The notes below the pieces were generated by a model. It did not search any database and was not told the origin of the DNA. It worked only from the letters and a program-made list of their open reading frames with translations. Below, piece after piece: positions 56,077 to 63,077 of a stretch of 64,000 nt of DNA; within the stretch, counting starts at the first letter, position 1; each line of letters starts with the position of its first letter. Made by a program: the position numbers and the translations under genes. This stretch comes from Rhodococcus spongiicola (GTDB lineage Bacteria; Actinomycetota; Actinomycetes; Mycobacteriales; Mycobacteriaceae), in the NCBI RefSeq assembly GCF_004011835.1, contig NZ_RKLN01000001.1, positions 248,001-312,000 on the forward strand. Reading direction: 5' to 3'.

Positions 56077-56259
56077 ATGGGCAAGGGAAAGGTGAAGGCC
56101 AGCAAGGTGTCTGGCCTCAAGCCCAAGAAGAAGTGCTGCCGGAAGAAGACACGCTGCCTCAAATGCCCGGTCGTGATCATGCGGATGAAGAAGCTCGAGG
56201 ACGAGGGCGCGACCAAGAAGGAACTGAAGAAGGGGCTCAAGAAGGCTCGCGCGGCCTGA
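56077..56259 (+). CDS. 60-residue basic protein with CC-x5-C-x2-C motif
   Basis: 60 residues, about one third Lys/Arg. The N-terminal Lys/Gly/Ser segment resembles ribosomal-protein tails; the centre has KKCCRKKTRCLKCPVV, giving Cys20, Cys21, Cys27 and Cys30, a plausible zinc or redox site; the C-terminal half is an amphipathic helix (MRMKKLEDEGATKKELKKG). Single ATG, purine-rich upstream, GC-rich third positions. It lies between typA (ribosome-associated GTPase) and mutT2. A nucleic-acid or ribosome-binding role is inferred from charge. I cannot name a family. Confidence 0.7.
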   Translation: MGKGKVKASKVSGLKPKKKCCRKKTRCLKCPVVIMRMKKLEDEGATKKELKKGLKKARAA

Positions 56260-56283
56260 GTATCCGCAGCCCGAGAGCCTGGG

Positions 56284-56685
56284 TCACCCACCGAGGAGCG
56301 TGACGAGGTCCGGCAGCCAGCCGCGGTCGTTGCCGACGAGCGCGATCTCACGCAATTCCCGGGCATCGACCCAGCACAAAGCCGCGTGGTCAAGAGCTCG
56401 TGGGGTGCCGCGGATCAGTTCGGCTCGGTACGCGCGCAGGACCAGGCCGTCCCGGAGGGGCACGTCGGCCCCGATCCGCTCCCCCACCGTCACCTCGACG
56501 CCCAGCTCCTCGAGCAGTTCGCGGTGCACGGCGTCGGCGGGGGATTCCCCGGGCTCCACCTTGCCGCCCGGCAGTTCCCAAAGCCCCGCGAGCTCGGGCG
56601 GGCGGGTGCGCTGTGCGAGCAACAGCCGCCGGCCCTGGATCACGGCGGCAGCGACAACCTCGCGGTCGCGGGTCCTCCCGGTCAT
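56284..56685 (-). CDS. mutT2: Nudix hydrolase MutT2
   Basis: 133 residues with the complete Nudix box GGKVEPGESPADAVHRELLEELGV (split: G-x5-E-x7-RELLEELG). Small MutT-type enzymes sanitise oxidised or modified nucleotides; the M. tuberculosis relative in this position (Rv1160) prefers CTP and 5-methyl-dCTP. ATG with GAGAGA upstream. It is divergent from the pterin dehydratase gene with 33 bp between starts. Confidence 0.92.
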   Translation of the reverse strand: MTGRTRDREVVAAAVIQGRRLLLAQRTRPPELAGLWELPGGKVEPGESPADAVHRELLEELGVEVTVGERIGADVPLRDGLVLRAYRAELIRGTPRALDHAALCWVDARELREIALVGNDRGWLPDLVTLLGG

Positions 56686-56718
56686 TGCGGTTCTCTCGAC
56701 ATCGCACCATCATGAGGT

Positions 56719-57009
56719 ATGGCCGAGCTGCTGTCCGACACCGACATCGATACGGCACTCACGGGTTTGCCGAGCTGGCGCCGCGACGGCGCCGCGCTGG
56801 TCCGGACCGTCGAATCATCGAGCTTCCCGGCGGCGATAACGCTGGTTGACCGGATCGCGGAAGCGGCTGAGTCCATGAATCACCACCCGGACATCGATAT
56901 CCGCTGGCGCAAGGTGACCTACACGTTGTCGACGCATTCCGCCGGTGGCATCACGAAATCGGATCTGGAGTTGGCTCGCCGGATCGACGAGCTGGCGGCG
57001 TCAGCGTGA
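56719..57009 (+). CDS. 4a-hydroxytetrahydrobiopterin (pterin-4a-carbinolamine) dehydratase
   Basis: 96-residue PCD/DCoH fold. Catalytic motif SMNHHPDIDIRWRKVTYTL and THSAGGIT. Regenerates pterin cofactor in the phenylalanine hydroxylase cycle; in bacteria without that system it may act on other pterins or moco intermediates. Its last 59 bases overlap the 3' end of pimE on the opposite strand. Matches Rv1159A in order. Confidence 0.93.
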   Translation: MAELLSDTDIDTALTGLPSWRRDGAALVRTVESSSFPAAITLVDRIAEAAESMNHHPDIDIRWRKVTYTLSTHSAGGITKSDLELARRIDELAASA

Positions 57010-58243
57010 TGCGGTACCTGCGGCCCGCGTAGGCGACCCACGCGAAGACGACAAGAACGCCGACCACATTGACCGCTGCGGCCCACGCGAGCGCGCCCGG
57101 GCGTGAGATCGAGTCGTCCTCGAGCTGCTTGAGAACCCACGGCACACCGATGACGGTGACCGCGAGCCAGCTCGCCGCGACGATGCGCGTGCCGAGCAGC
57201 CGTCCGTACGGTCCGTACACGAGCCAGATCAGCATCGGTAGCACCCACACCCAGTGGTGCACCCACGAGATCGGCGATACCAGCAGCCCGAAGAGCTGCA
57301 CGAGCACCAGCGTGCCCAGCCGGTCATCGCGGTCGAGTGCACGCCACGCCAGGAAGCCCAGGGCGGCGGCGACCACGACAGCCGCGATCCACACGACCCC
57401 GGAACCGACGTCGTGACCGGCGAGGCGACTGAGCGCACCGCGCAGCGACTGGTTCCACGCCGACCCGACGGGTCCGATCCGGTCGGCGTCCCCGAACTTG
57501 GACGTGAAGTAGTCGCGAGCTTGGCCGTCGATCACGAGGTAGCTCAGGCCGACGGTGCCCGCGAATGCCACGCCCGAGAAGATCGCCGCGCGCCAGCGTC
57601 GTTGCGCGAGGAAGTACAACCCGGTGATCGCCGGCGTGAGCTTGACGCCGGCGAGGGCGCCGACAATCCCGCCGGACACCCACCACCTGGTGCTGCGAAC
57701 CGCGAGCATCGCCCCGAGCACCAGGAACACGTTCACCTGGCCGTAGTCGAGCGTCGTGCGCACGGGTTCGCTCCACACGCCGAGCGCGGTCCACAGCATC
57801 GCGACATTTCGCCAGCGAGGTTCACGTGCGGTTTCGCCGATCAGCAGTTCGAGGCTGATCCGGATCACCCAGAAGAGGGCCACGACGGTGAACACCTGCC
57901 AGCAGAGGCCGACCAGCCCGAACGGCAGGTAGTGCAGCGGCAGGAACACCAACGCCGCGAATGGCGGATAGGTGAACGGGAGCGGGAAGTCGGGCGTCTC
58001 CTCCGAGTAGGTGAATGCGTACAGGTCACCGTGAAGCAGGGCAGCCGATCCGTCGACGTAGACGTGGAGATCGACGAAGTTGGTGCCGTTGGGCGTGAGG
58101 ATCGTCCACAACAGCCTGGCCAACACCGACAAGGCAAGTACCAGCGGCGCCCACCGGAGGAGCCGGTGGAACACCGTGCGCGCCCGGTCGGCGCGTGAAA
58201 GCCGTGAAAGCACTGACACTGGCTGGCGTTCTCCCGTGGACAT
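56951..58243 (-). CDS. pimE: Polyprenol-phosphate-mannose-dependent alpha-(1,2) mannosyltransferase PimE
   Basis: 430 residues, GT87/GT-C membrane glycosyltransferase with about ten helices. The extracytoplasmic N-terminal loop has NFVDLHVYVDG with Asp58, the same number as the essential Asp reported in the mycobacterial enzyme. Adds the fifth mannose (alpha-1,2) of polar PIMs from polyprenyl-phosphate mannose. Conserved with mutT2 and the pterin dehydratase in mycobacteria. The C-terminus is Pro/Arg rich and antisense to the dehydratase end. Confidence 0.92.
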   Translation of the reverse strand: MSTGERQPVSVLSRLSRADRARTVFHRLLRWAPLVLALSVLARLLWTILTPNGTNFVDLHVYVDGSAALLHGDLYAFTYSEETPDFPLPFTYPPFAALVFLPLHYLPFGLVGLCWQVFTVVALFWVIRISLELLIGETAREPRWRNVAMLWTALGVWSEPVRTTLDYGQVNVFLVLGAMLAVRSTRWWVSGGIVGALAGVKLTPAITGLYFLAQRRWRAAIFSGVAFAGTVGLSYLVIDGQARDYFTSKFGDADRIGPVGSAWNQSLRGALSRLAGHDVGSGVVWIAAVVVAAALGFLAWRALDRDDRLGTLVLVQLFGLLVSPISWVHHWVWVLPMLIWLVYGPYGRLLGTRIVAASWLAVTVIGVPWVLKQLEDDSISRPGALAWAAAVNVVGVLVVFAWVAYAGRRYRITLTPPARRSGEPTPDPIS

Positions 58244-58584
58244 GTGGCTGGACGCACCCAGTGCGGCGCAGCGGCGGGAAGGACCAGGTGTCGTGTCAGC
58301 CTAACCCGACCCGAACAACCGGTCGAAATTCTCGCCTCATGCGTAACAGTTGCATCAAGGATCATATTTTCCCCATACGTAACGGGATATGGTCACCAGG
58401 CGATGGCAGTCACGTCACAGGTTGCATAGACTCCTCGCGACGCTGGTCACGATCGAACCGGACGTATGAGTCTGTACACACCGGGGGTCGATCCCTAAAG
58501 TGACCCGCGACCGAGTAGGACGCAGAGCCCGCTCTGTGGGCCGATGCTGCACCGCAGTTGTCTGACGACAAGGATGGGGAAACC
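58244..58584. other. Intergenic region before secreted protein gene
   Basis: 341 bp, more AT-rich around 58350-58390 than its surroundings. It contains two CGTAAC hexamers (near 58345 and 58378) and TAGACT (near 58427), a possible -10. No supported gene. Confidence 0.35.
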
Positions 58585-59331
58585 GTGATTCGTAACCGAG
58601 GAATGCGACGAGCGATTACTGCCTGCGCAGTTGCGGCCGCCGCGGCACTCGCTGTCCCGGCCAACGCGACCGCGCAGCCCACACCCCCCGAGGGCGTCTC
58701 GATCGACACGCTGGCAGCCCTTGCGCCCGCCATCGTGGGGATCGTGGCCGACGCGCCGGATCTCAACGACGCCGATGCCAAGGCCGACATTCTGGCTCAG
58801 GCCCGCGACCTACTCGAGGGCGCGAACCTGCCGCCGGAGCTGGAGTCCACTCTCGAGAGCGTCATCACCTTCCTCGACGGCAGTGGCGGAGGCGGACCGG
58901 AGATACCCCAGAACGGCCCGGTGATCGCTCAGTTCCTGTACCCGACCGTCGGCCAGGGTTGCATCGCCCCGTCGGGCGACTCGGTCGGAACGGCGCTCGC
59001 GGTTCCGGGGCCGGCGCAGCTGCCTCCGCCCGGGCCGGGCGCAGGTCAGGCCGGATTCGTTTTCACGGCGCTCGGCACGGAGCGGGCCGCTGAGAATCAG
59101 GGCATGACGGTGACGTGGATCAACATCGACAACGGACGTCGCGCGACGCAGGACCTCACTACAGAGGCGCGAATCAATCCGGACGGCCCCGCCACGCTCT
59201 CGGCGATCGCCGATACCGGTCCGGGACGCGTCCTTGCCACCATCTCGGGTTCGCTGACCACCGAACCCGAGGGTTCTGCGCCGATCACGTGCAGTTTCCT
59301 GCCGACCGTCGGAATGTTCACGGTCGCATAG
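58585..59331 (+). CDS. Secreted protein of unknown function
   Basis: 248 residues. GTG start with AGGATGGGG upstream. Signal peptide: basic MIRNRGMRR, hydrophobic AITACAVAAAAALAVPANATA. The mature part has an acidic helical segment (about 40-100), then a beta-rich domain with two lone cysteines (GQGCIAP and PITCSFLPTVG) likely forming a disulfide. No lipobox. Ends with a strong terminator. It occupies the place where M. tuberculosis has the secreted Rv1157c/Rv1158c proteins downstream of pimE, but similarity is not established. Confidence 0.8.
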   Translation: MIRNRGMRRAITACAVAAAAALAVPANATAQPTPPEGVSIDTLAALAPAIVGIVADAPDLNDADAKADILAQARDLLEGANLPPELESTLESVITFLDGSGGGGPEIPQNGPVIAQFLYPTVGQGCIAPSGDSVGTALAVPGPAQLPPPGPGAGQAGFVFTALGTERAAENQGMTVTWINIDNGRRATQDLTTEARINPDGPATLSAIADTGPGRVLATISGSLTTEPEGSAPITCSFLPTVGMFTVA

Positions 59332-59345
59332 AACACGCGTTTCAC

Positions 59346-59385
59346 AACGAAGGTCCCGCCGAGTATTCGGCGGGACCTTCGTTTT
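59346..59385 (+). terminator. Intrinsic terminator of secreted protein gene
   Basis: 17-bp perfect stem (59346-59362 with 59367-59383), loop GTAT, ending in TTTT: a textbook rho-independent terminator 14 bp after the stop. Confidence 0.93.
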
Positions 59386-59433
59386 AGCCGCTCTCCGCTG
59401 TTGCGGACCCATCGGTTCGTGGTAAACCGAAGA

Positions 59434-59772
59434 ATGGCCGACAGCATGCAGTCGATCCGTTCCTGGAAGTCGCGGCGATCGATCTTGTCGATCCGTTCCG
59501 AGGGCTCGATCCTGTCCATAGGGAGCGTCGGCTCGATCCTGTCGATCGGCAGCATCGGCTCGATCCTGTCCATCGGGTCGATCGGCTCGGCCGCGTCCGC
59601 GTTGTCGTCGCTGTCGTTCGTGAGTGTCGGATCAGCGATGTCGGGGCTGTCGAGATGGTCGCTGATGTCCTGGCGCGGGGTGGGACGCTCCCCCGAGCAG
59701 CGTCCGACGCTCGTGGTCGTGCCCGACGAACCGGACCTCGCCGTGTCGACCACTCGACACGTGCAGTCCTAG
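59434..59772 (+). CDS. Ser-every-third-residue repeat protein, unknown
   Basis: 112 residues. From Ser4 to Ser79 every third residue is serine, 26 consecutive x-x-S triplets (for example MQS IRS WKS; ILS IGS VGS; GLS RWS LMS), often with Ile, Leu, Gly or Val between. Three units of 9 residues (GSILSIGSV type; 27 bp) are duplicated in DNA, but the rest are not DNA repeats, and serines use TCG, TCC, TCA, AGC and AGT codons, so the spacing is kept at protein level. After Trp80-Arg-Gly the chain becomes ordinary and charged. Likely a rigid coil such as a triangular beta-solenoid. ATG 59434; ribosome site weak. Confidence 0.6.
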   Translation: MADSMQSIRSWKSRRSILSIRSEGSILSIGSVGSILSIGSIGSILSIGSIGSAASALSSLSFVSVGSAMSGLSRWSLMSWRGVGRSPEQRPTLVVVPDEPDLAVSTTRHVQS

Positions 59773-59850
59773 AGCCCAGAATCTCGTCGGGCAGTCCCGG
59801 ATAGCTGGCCCCGCGAGACCCCGCCAAGTCTGGCCCTGCAAAATCTGGCC

Positions 59851-59964
59851 CTACGGAGTCTGCGAAATCTGCGTCTGCTGAGCGCCGGCCGAAGAGCTGC
59901 CTTCAGAGGAGCCCATGTACAGGTTTGCAGCGATCGCGTACAGCAGGTTGATGAGAATTTCCAC
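59851..59964 (-). CDS. 37-residue hydrophobic peptide
   Basis: GTG start with GGAGGG (59974-59969) four bases upstream; stop at 59851. Sequence begins MEILINLLYAIAANLYMG (one membrane helix) and ends in a Ser/Gln-rich polar tail. No signal cleavage site. Size and amphipathic plan recall small pore-forming proteins of mycolata (PorA/PorH), but there is no sequence match I can see. Too short for most gene finders; an upstream GTG at 59976 is the alternative start. Confidence 0.45.
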   Translation of the reverse strand: MEILINLLYAIAANLYMGSSEGSSSAGAQQTQISQTP

Positions 59965-60130
59965 GAGACCCTCCACGTAGTAGTGGTTTTCAGACTGTTG
60001 CCATCATCCGAACCGGTTCACCGGTCGGACCCACACTGCATATCGCAGGAACATCTCGGCCCGTTTCACCCTCTCACAGGTGCGGTAGCGTTGGGGTGGC
60101 ATCGTGAAGTCACTCCAGGGAGTCACGGCC

Positions 60131-60370
60131 ATGAGCAAAGAGAAGTGGTGGGTGCTGGGATCCGACTCCGGTTGGTCTCTCGAAGAGCGTCCGAACGGCG
60201 ATCACGTCGTCATCAGCCAGTCCACGGCTGAGGAACATGTGCTCGCCGGGTACCAATGGATGCACGTCAAGCACGACGACGCGGAGACCGGAACCCACGC
60301 TCACGCCCTCAAAGTACTGGGCGAGGGACCACCGCCATTTGGGAAGTGGACGGAATTTCACGGAACGTGA
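60131..60370 (+). CDS. Small conserved-looking protein, unknown
   Basis: 79 residues: MSKEKWWVLGSDSGWSLEERP, then HVVISQSTAEEHVL and AGYQWMHVKHDDAETGTHAH; the end is KWTEFHGT. Rich in Trp and His. ATG with AGGGAG eight bases upstream; a GTG at 60104 would add nine residues. TAGCGT at 60086-60091 could be the -10. No domain recognised. It is convergent with the membrane protein gene across a terminator. Confidence 0.6.
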   Translation: MSKEKWWVLGSDSGWSLEERPNGDHVVISQSTAEEHVLAGYQWMHVKHDDAETGTHAHALKVLGEGPPPFGKWTEFHGT

Positions 60371-60495
60371 AAGTCAACCGAATCCGGCGAAACGGCGTTC
60401 CACTCTTTCAGTGAGGTTCCACGAGCGTTCGCCCGCGCTGGGGGCGGCTCTCCCGAGTCGTGAGGAGCCCCGAGCGAGGGACTCAGTCCCGAATG

Positions 60496-60533
60496 CCGAA
60501 TGGGCGCCCTCCTTGCCGAGGACGCCCATTCGG
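60496..60533. terminator. Bidirectional terminator hairpin
   Basis: CCGAATGGGCG pairs with CGCCCATTCGG around a 16-base apex that can pair again (TCCT with AGGA). It lies between two convergent genes. Confidence 0.8.
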
Positions 60534-60550
60534 TTGGGTAGGGAAAGTTG

Positions 60551-60907
60551 TCAGGTCCAGAGCACCGCGATCAGTGTGTTCACGATGGCCAGGCCGCCGA
60601 CGACGTGGGCCAGGTTCGGGTTACCCTCGTCCCGCTTCTGCCGTGCACGGCCGATCTCGGCGATGGCGACGACGGCCAGGGCGATCAACAGCTTGACGCC
60701 GATCTTGGCGTTGTTGACATCCTCGTCCAGCGAGTCGATGGACGAGGCCATGCCGACGATCACCAGACCGGACAACAACTGGATTCGCGCGCCCCAGACC
60801 ATCACCTCACTGATCCGGGGAGCTTTCAGAACCGACAGGTAGCCACCGACGATCGCAGCCATGCCCAGCAGGTGCACGGCCACGATGATGTTGTAGAGGA
60901 CAGACAT
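60551..60907 (-). CDS. Four-helix integral membrane protein
   Basis: 118 residues with helices at about 3-24, 40-58, 66-86 and 99-117. An Arg/Asp-rich loop (RARQKRDEGNPNLAH) precedes the last helix. Conserved-type actinobacterial membrane protein without assigned role. ATG start with TAAGGT (60919-60914) six bases before it, predicting a leaderless transcript. Confidence 0.8.
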   Translation of the reverse strand: MSVLYNIIVAVHLLGMAAIVGGYLSVLKAPRISEVMVWGARIQLLSGLVIVGMASSIDSLDEDVNNAKIGVKLLIALAVVAIAEIGRARQKRDEGNPNLAHVVGGLAIVNTLIAVLWT

Positions 60908-60913
60908 GTCCTT

Positions 60914-60919
60914 ACCTTA
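60914..60919 (-). promoter_or_regulatory. -10 element of the four-helix protein gene
   Basis: TAAGGT, six bases before the ATG at 60907. Confidence 0.45.
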
Positions 60920-60999
60920 GCTTTGGGCACAGGTTGGACCGACACGCCGACCCGGGATCCACTCCCGGACGGGTCCCCTACCGATTTCGCCAGGAAGGG

Positions 61000-61734
61000 C
61001 TACGACAGGAAGTACCGGTTGCGAGTCGACCACTGCCCGTACTCGGGCTTGAGGATCGAATTGAGGTCGACGCCGATCCCCCCGATCTTCCGCTTGTCGA
61101 TCTCGAATTGGTGCAGGTGCGCGGCGGGATGCACGTAGTCTGCCGGCGTTCCCCAGTTGTGCTGCCAGAACCACTCGCCCACGCCCGCGCGCAGACACCG
61201 ATCGATCGTGGGCGAGTTCGCGTAGACACCCACGTTCGAGTGCCCCATGACGCTCCCCCAACCGCGTAGATACGGAGCGATCAGGTTGTCGAACTCCCAT
61301 TCGGACGGGTTGTCGTCGATGGACGCGTAGATGGGGCAGTTCTCGGGTCCCCCGGCGGCGCGATGAAGTTCGAGGCCGCGGTTGGCATGACGCACGCCGG
61401 CGTCGTAGCCGCCGCGCCAGTCCGCCGTTTCCCCCTTACCGAACTGGTAGCAGGAAACGATCTGCAGCCCGAAGGCTGCCATCGCGGCCGCCTCCCCGAG
61501 CAGCATCGGCTTACCGAGCATCCATTCTGCGCCGGGGCGCCGGTCGGAGACGTAGCGGATGGCGCCGACGTGTCCGGCCAAGAGGATCCCGAGTGGGGAC
61601 GGCACACCCGCCGAGTAGTCGACCAGCGTCGCCGGTCCTGCGCTCGCAGTCGTCGGGCCCGCCGCTGCGGCCAGGCCGGCGGCTGCGGAACCAACCGCCG
61701 CGATCTTGAACAGTCCCCGCCTGGAAACCCGCAT
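61000..61734 (-). CDS. Tat-exported DUF1906 (glycoside-hydrolase-like) protein
   Basis: 244 residues. Twin-arginine signal SRRGLFKIAA followed by an Ala-rich helix and cleavage near TASAG. The mature domain is a DUF1906 TIM-barrel: VDYSAGVPSP, IRYVSDRRPG, YQFGKGETADWRGGYDAGVRHA, PIYASIDDNP, VGVYANSPTIDRCL, WFWQHNWG, IDKRKIGGIGVDLN. Relatives resemble lysozyme-like GH25/GH18 hydrolases acting on cell walls. ATG start with GCGAGG upstream. Export would use the TatB encoded here. Confidence 0.88.
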   Translation of the reverse strand: MRVSRRGLFKIAAVGSAAAGLAAAAGPTTASAGPATLVDYSAGVPSPLGILLAGHVGAIRYVSDRRPGAEWMLGKPMLLGEAAAMAAFGLQIVSCYQFGKGETADWRGGYDAGVRHANRGLELHRAAGGPENCPIYASIDDNPSEWEFDNLIAPYLRGWGSVMGHSNVGVYANSPTIDRCLRAGVGEWFWQHNWGTPADYVHPAAHLHQFEIDKRKIGGIGVDLNSILKPEYGQWSTRNRYFLS

Positions 61735-61853
61735 CACAAACCTCGCATAACCGGCGGGCATCCGGCAGTTCCGTAACTGGCCCTCGCAGGTTCACTCCGC
61801 CTTGCCGCTGTTGGATTCGAGGCCTATTTCACCACAGTCACTCAGGTACCGTC

Positions 61854-61869
61854 AGTCACATCAGTGACT
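61854..61869. promoter_or_regulatory. Inverted repeat after the Mrr gene
   Basis: AGTCAC-ATCA-GTGACT, 6-bp arms, 15 bp past the nuclease stop. Probably a terminator hairpin, or an operator for the DUF1906 gene. Confidence 0.35.
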
Positions 61870-61884
61870 CCACAGCTGAAGTAG

Positions 61885-62856
61885 TCAGTCGGTTTCGAGG
61901 CCGGCGAAGAAGTCGGTCTGCACTGCGACGTCCTCGACCACGCGCGTCGTCGTCCGCACCCCGAGCGCATGCTCCTTGAGCAGGTCGCACAGCCGGTCGC
62001 CGTCGATGAGGTCGACAGGCGGTGCACCATCGCGACTGGACTCGGCCCGCGCCTCGCTCGTGAAGGTCCCCGTCGTGATCAGCAGGCCCTTCTCGCCGCG
62101 ACCGGCCATTGCGCCCCGCAGGTCGCGAACAGCGCCGACACCGACGCTGCCACTGACCCGCTTGCACTGGAAGGCGACGGGAAAGCTCAACAACGAGATC
62201 TGGCACATGCCGATGCCGTCGACGCCACCGTCGCCCCCGCGAGCGGTGATGGTCGCGCTCGAGAAACCGGCCTCACGCAACAAGCGCTGGATGAGCCTTT
62301 CGAAGGCGGTCGACGACATCCGCAGGATCTCCTCGAGCAGTACTGCCCTCCACTCGATCGTCTCGTCGGATTCGCCGTACGCCGTGTCCGATTCCGCCTC
62401 CGCGGCCGCATCCGACGGCGGAAGATCCTGCTCGTCGGGAACGCCGGCCTTGCGGTTGAGGCGTTGCCGGCGCTTGTCGGCGGTGAAGGCCGCGAGCAGC
62501 GGACGGATGTCGCTTTCGGTCACCTCGCGTCCACGTTTGGTCACGCTCCACACCGCTCGACGACTGTTGGCAAGCAGGCCCATTCCCTTGAGATACGTAC
62601 GCGCCCAAGCCAGTCGGTACTCGACCTCTGTCCCCGGCCCCGCTCCGTGCAGAATCCCCTGCACCTCGGGTGACCAACCCTCACGTTCCACGACCGCGCC
62701 GTCGAGTTCGTTGTTCGACGCCGACCCACCGAGCGCGATGAGCGCCTGCAAGGTGGGCCAAAGTAAATCGGTGTACGGGGGGAGCTGGGCGATCAGATCC
62801 GCCTGACCGGCGACGTCCCCACCCTGTCGCTCCTGCACCTGCACACCCGCTCCCAT
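61885..62856 (-). CDS. Mrr-type restriction endonuclease
   Basis: 323 residues. The N-terminal winged-helix region (about 20-110, with LTPTLQ-like WPTLQALIALGG and YLKGMGLLANSRRAVWSVT) is of the Mrr_N type. The C-terminal PD-(D/E)XK nuclease domain has ERLIQRLLREAGF, GGDGGVDGIG (Asp) and QCK with Gln230 and Lys232. Mrr enzymes cut methylated foreign DNA (type IV). No methyltransferase or specificity subunit is nearby, which fits type IV. ATG 62856; no strong ribosome site. Confidence 0.9.
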   Translation of the reverse strand: MGAGVQVQERQGGDVAGQADLIAQLPPYTDLLWPTLQALIALGGSASNNELDGAVVEREGWSPEVQGILHGAGPGTEVEYRLAWARTYLKGMGLLANSRRAVWSVTKRGREVTESDIRPLLAAFTADKRRQRLNRKAGVPDEQDLPPSDAAAEAESDTAYGESDETIEWRAVLLEEILRMSSTAFERLIQRLLREAGFSSATITARGGDGGVDGIGMCQISLLSFPVAFQCKRVSGSVGVGAVRDLRGAMAGRGEKGLLITTGTFTSEARAESSRDGAPPVDLIDGDRLCDLLKEHALGVRTTTRVVEDVAVQTDFFAGLETD

Positions 62857-63033
62857 CGCACCGTCGGTCGGTGGCCGTTCGACACCGGATTCTCAGCCGA
62901 CCTGGATGTTAACCGCTGGTCTGTGCGGCTTCGAATCTGGTGGCATCGGAATGCGACCGGGCAACTCGGCGTACTCGACGAGACAGTCCGACGATTCGGG
63001 CGCGCCGACCGGCTGAAGCGTCGATACTGGAAC

Positions 63034-63047
63034 AGGAACACGTTCTA
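63034..63047. promoter_or_regulatory. KstR-like operator
   Basis: AGGAACACGTTCTA matches the sterol-catabolism repressor consensus TnnAACnnGTTnnA at all fixed positions except the first base. It lies 30 bp before the flavoprotein start, in the promoter region. Confidence 0.55.
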
Positions 63048-63077
63048 CTTAGTCGCATGTCGAAAGGACCCAGCTCC

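Noticed and set aside
59097-59753. 218-residue minus-strand frame with DRIEP repeats opposite the Ser-triplet protein
   Set aside because: It also runs antisense across a terminator and the secreted protein gene; the strict serine period is on the plus strand. Kept as the main alternative in the finding.
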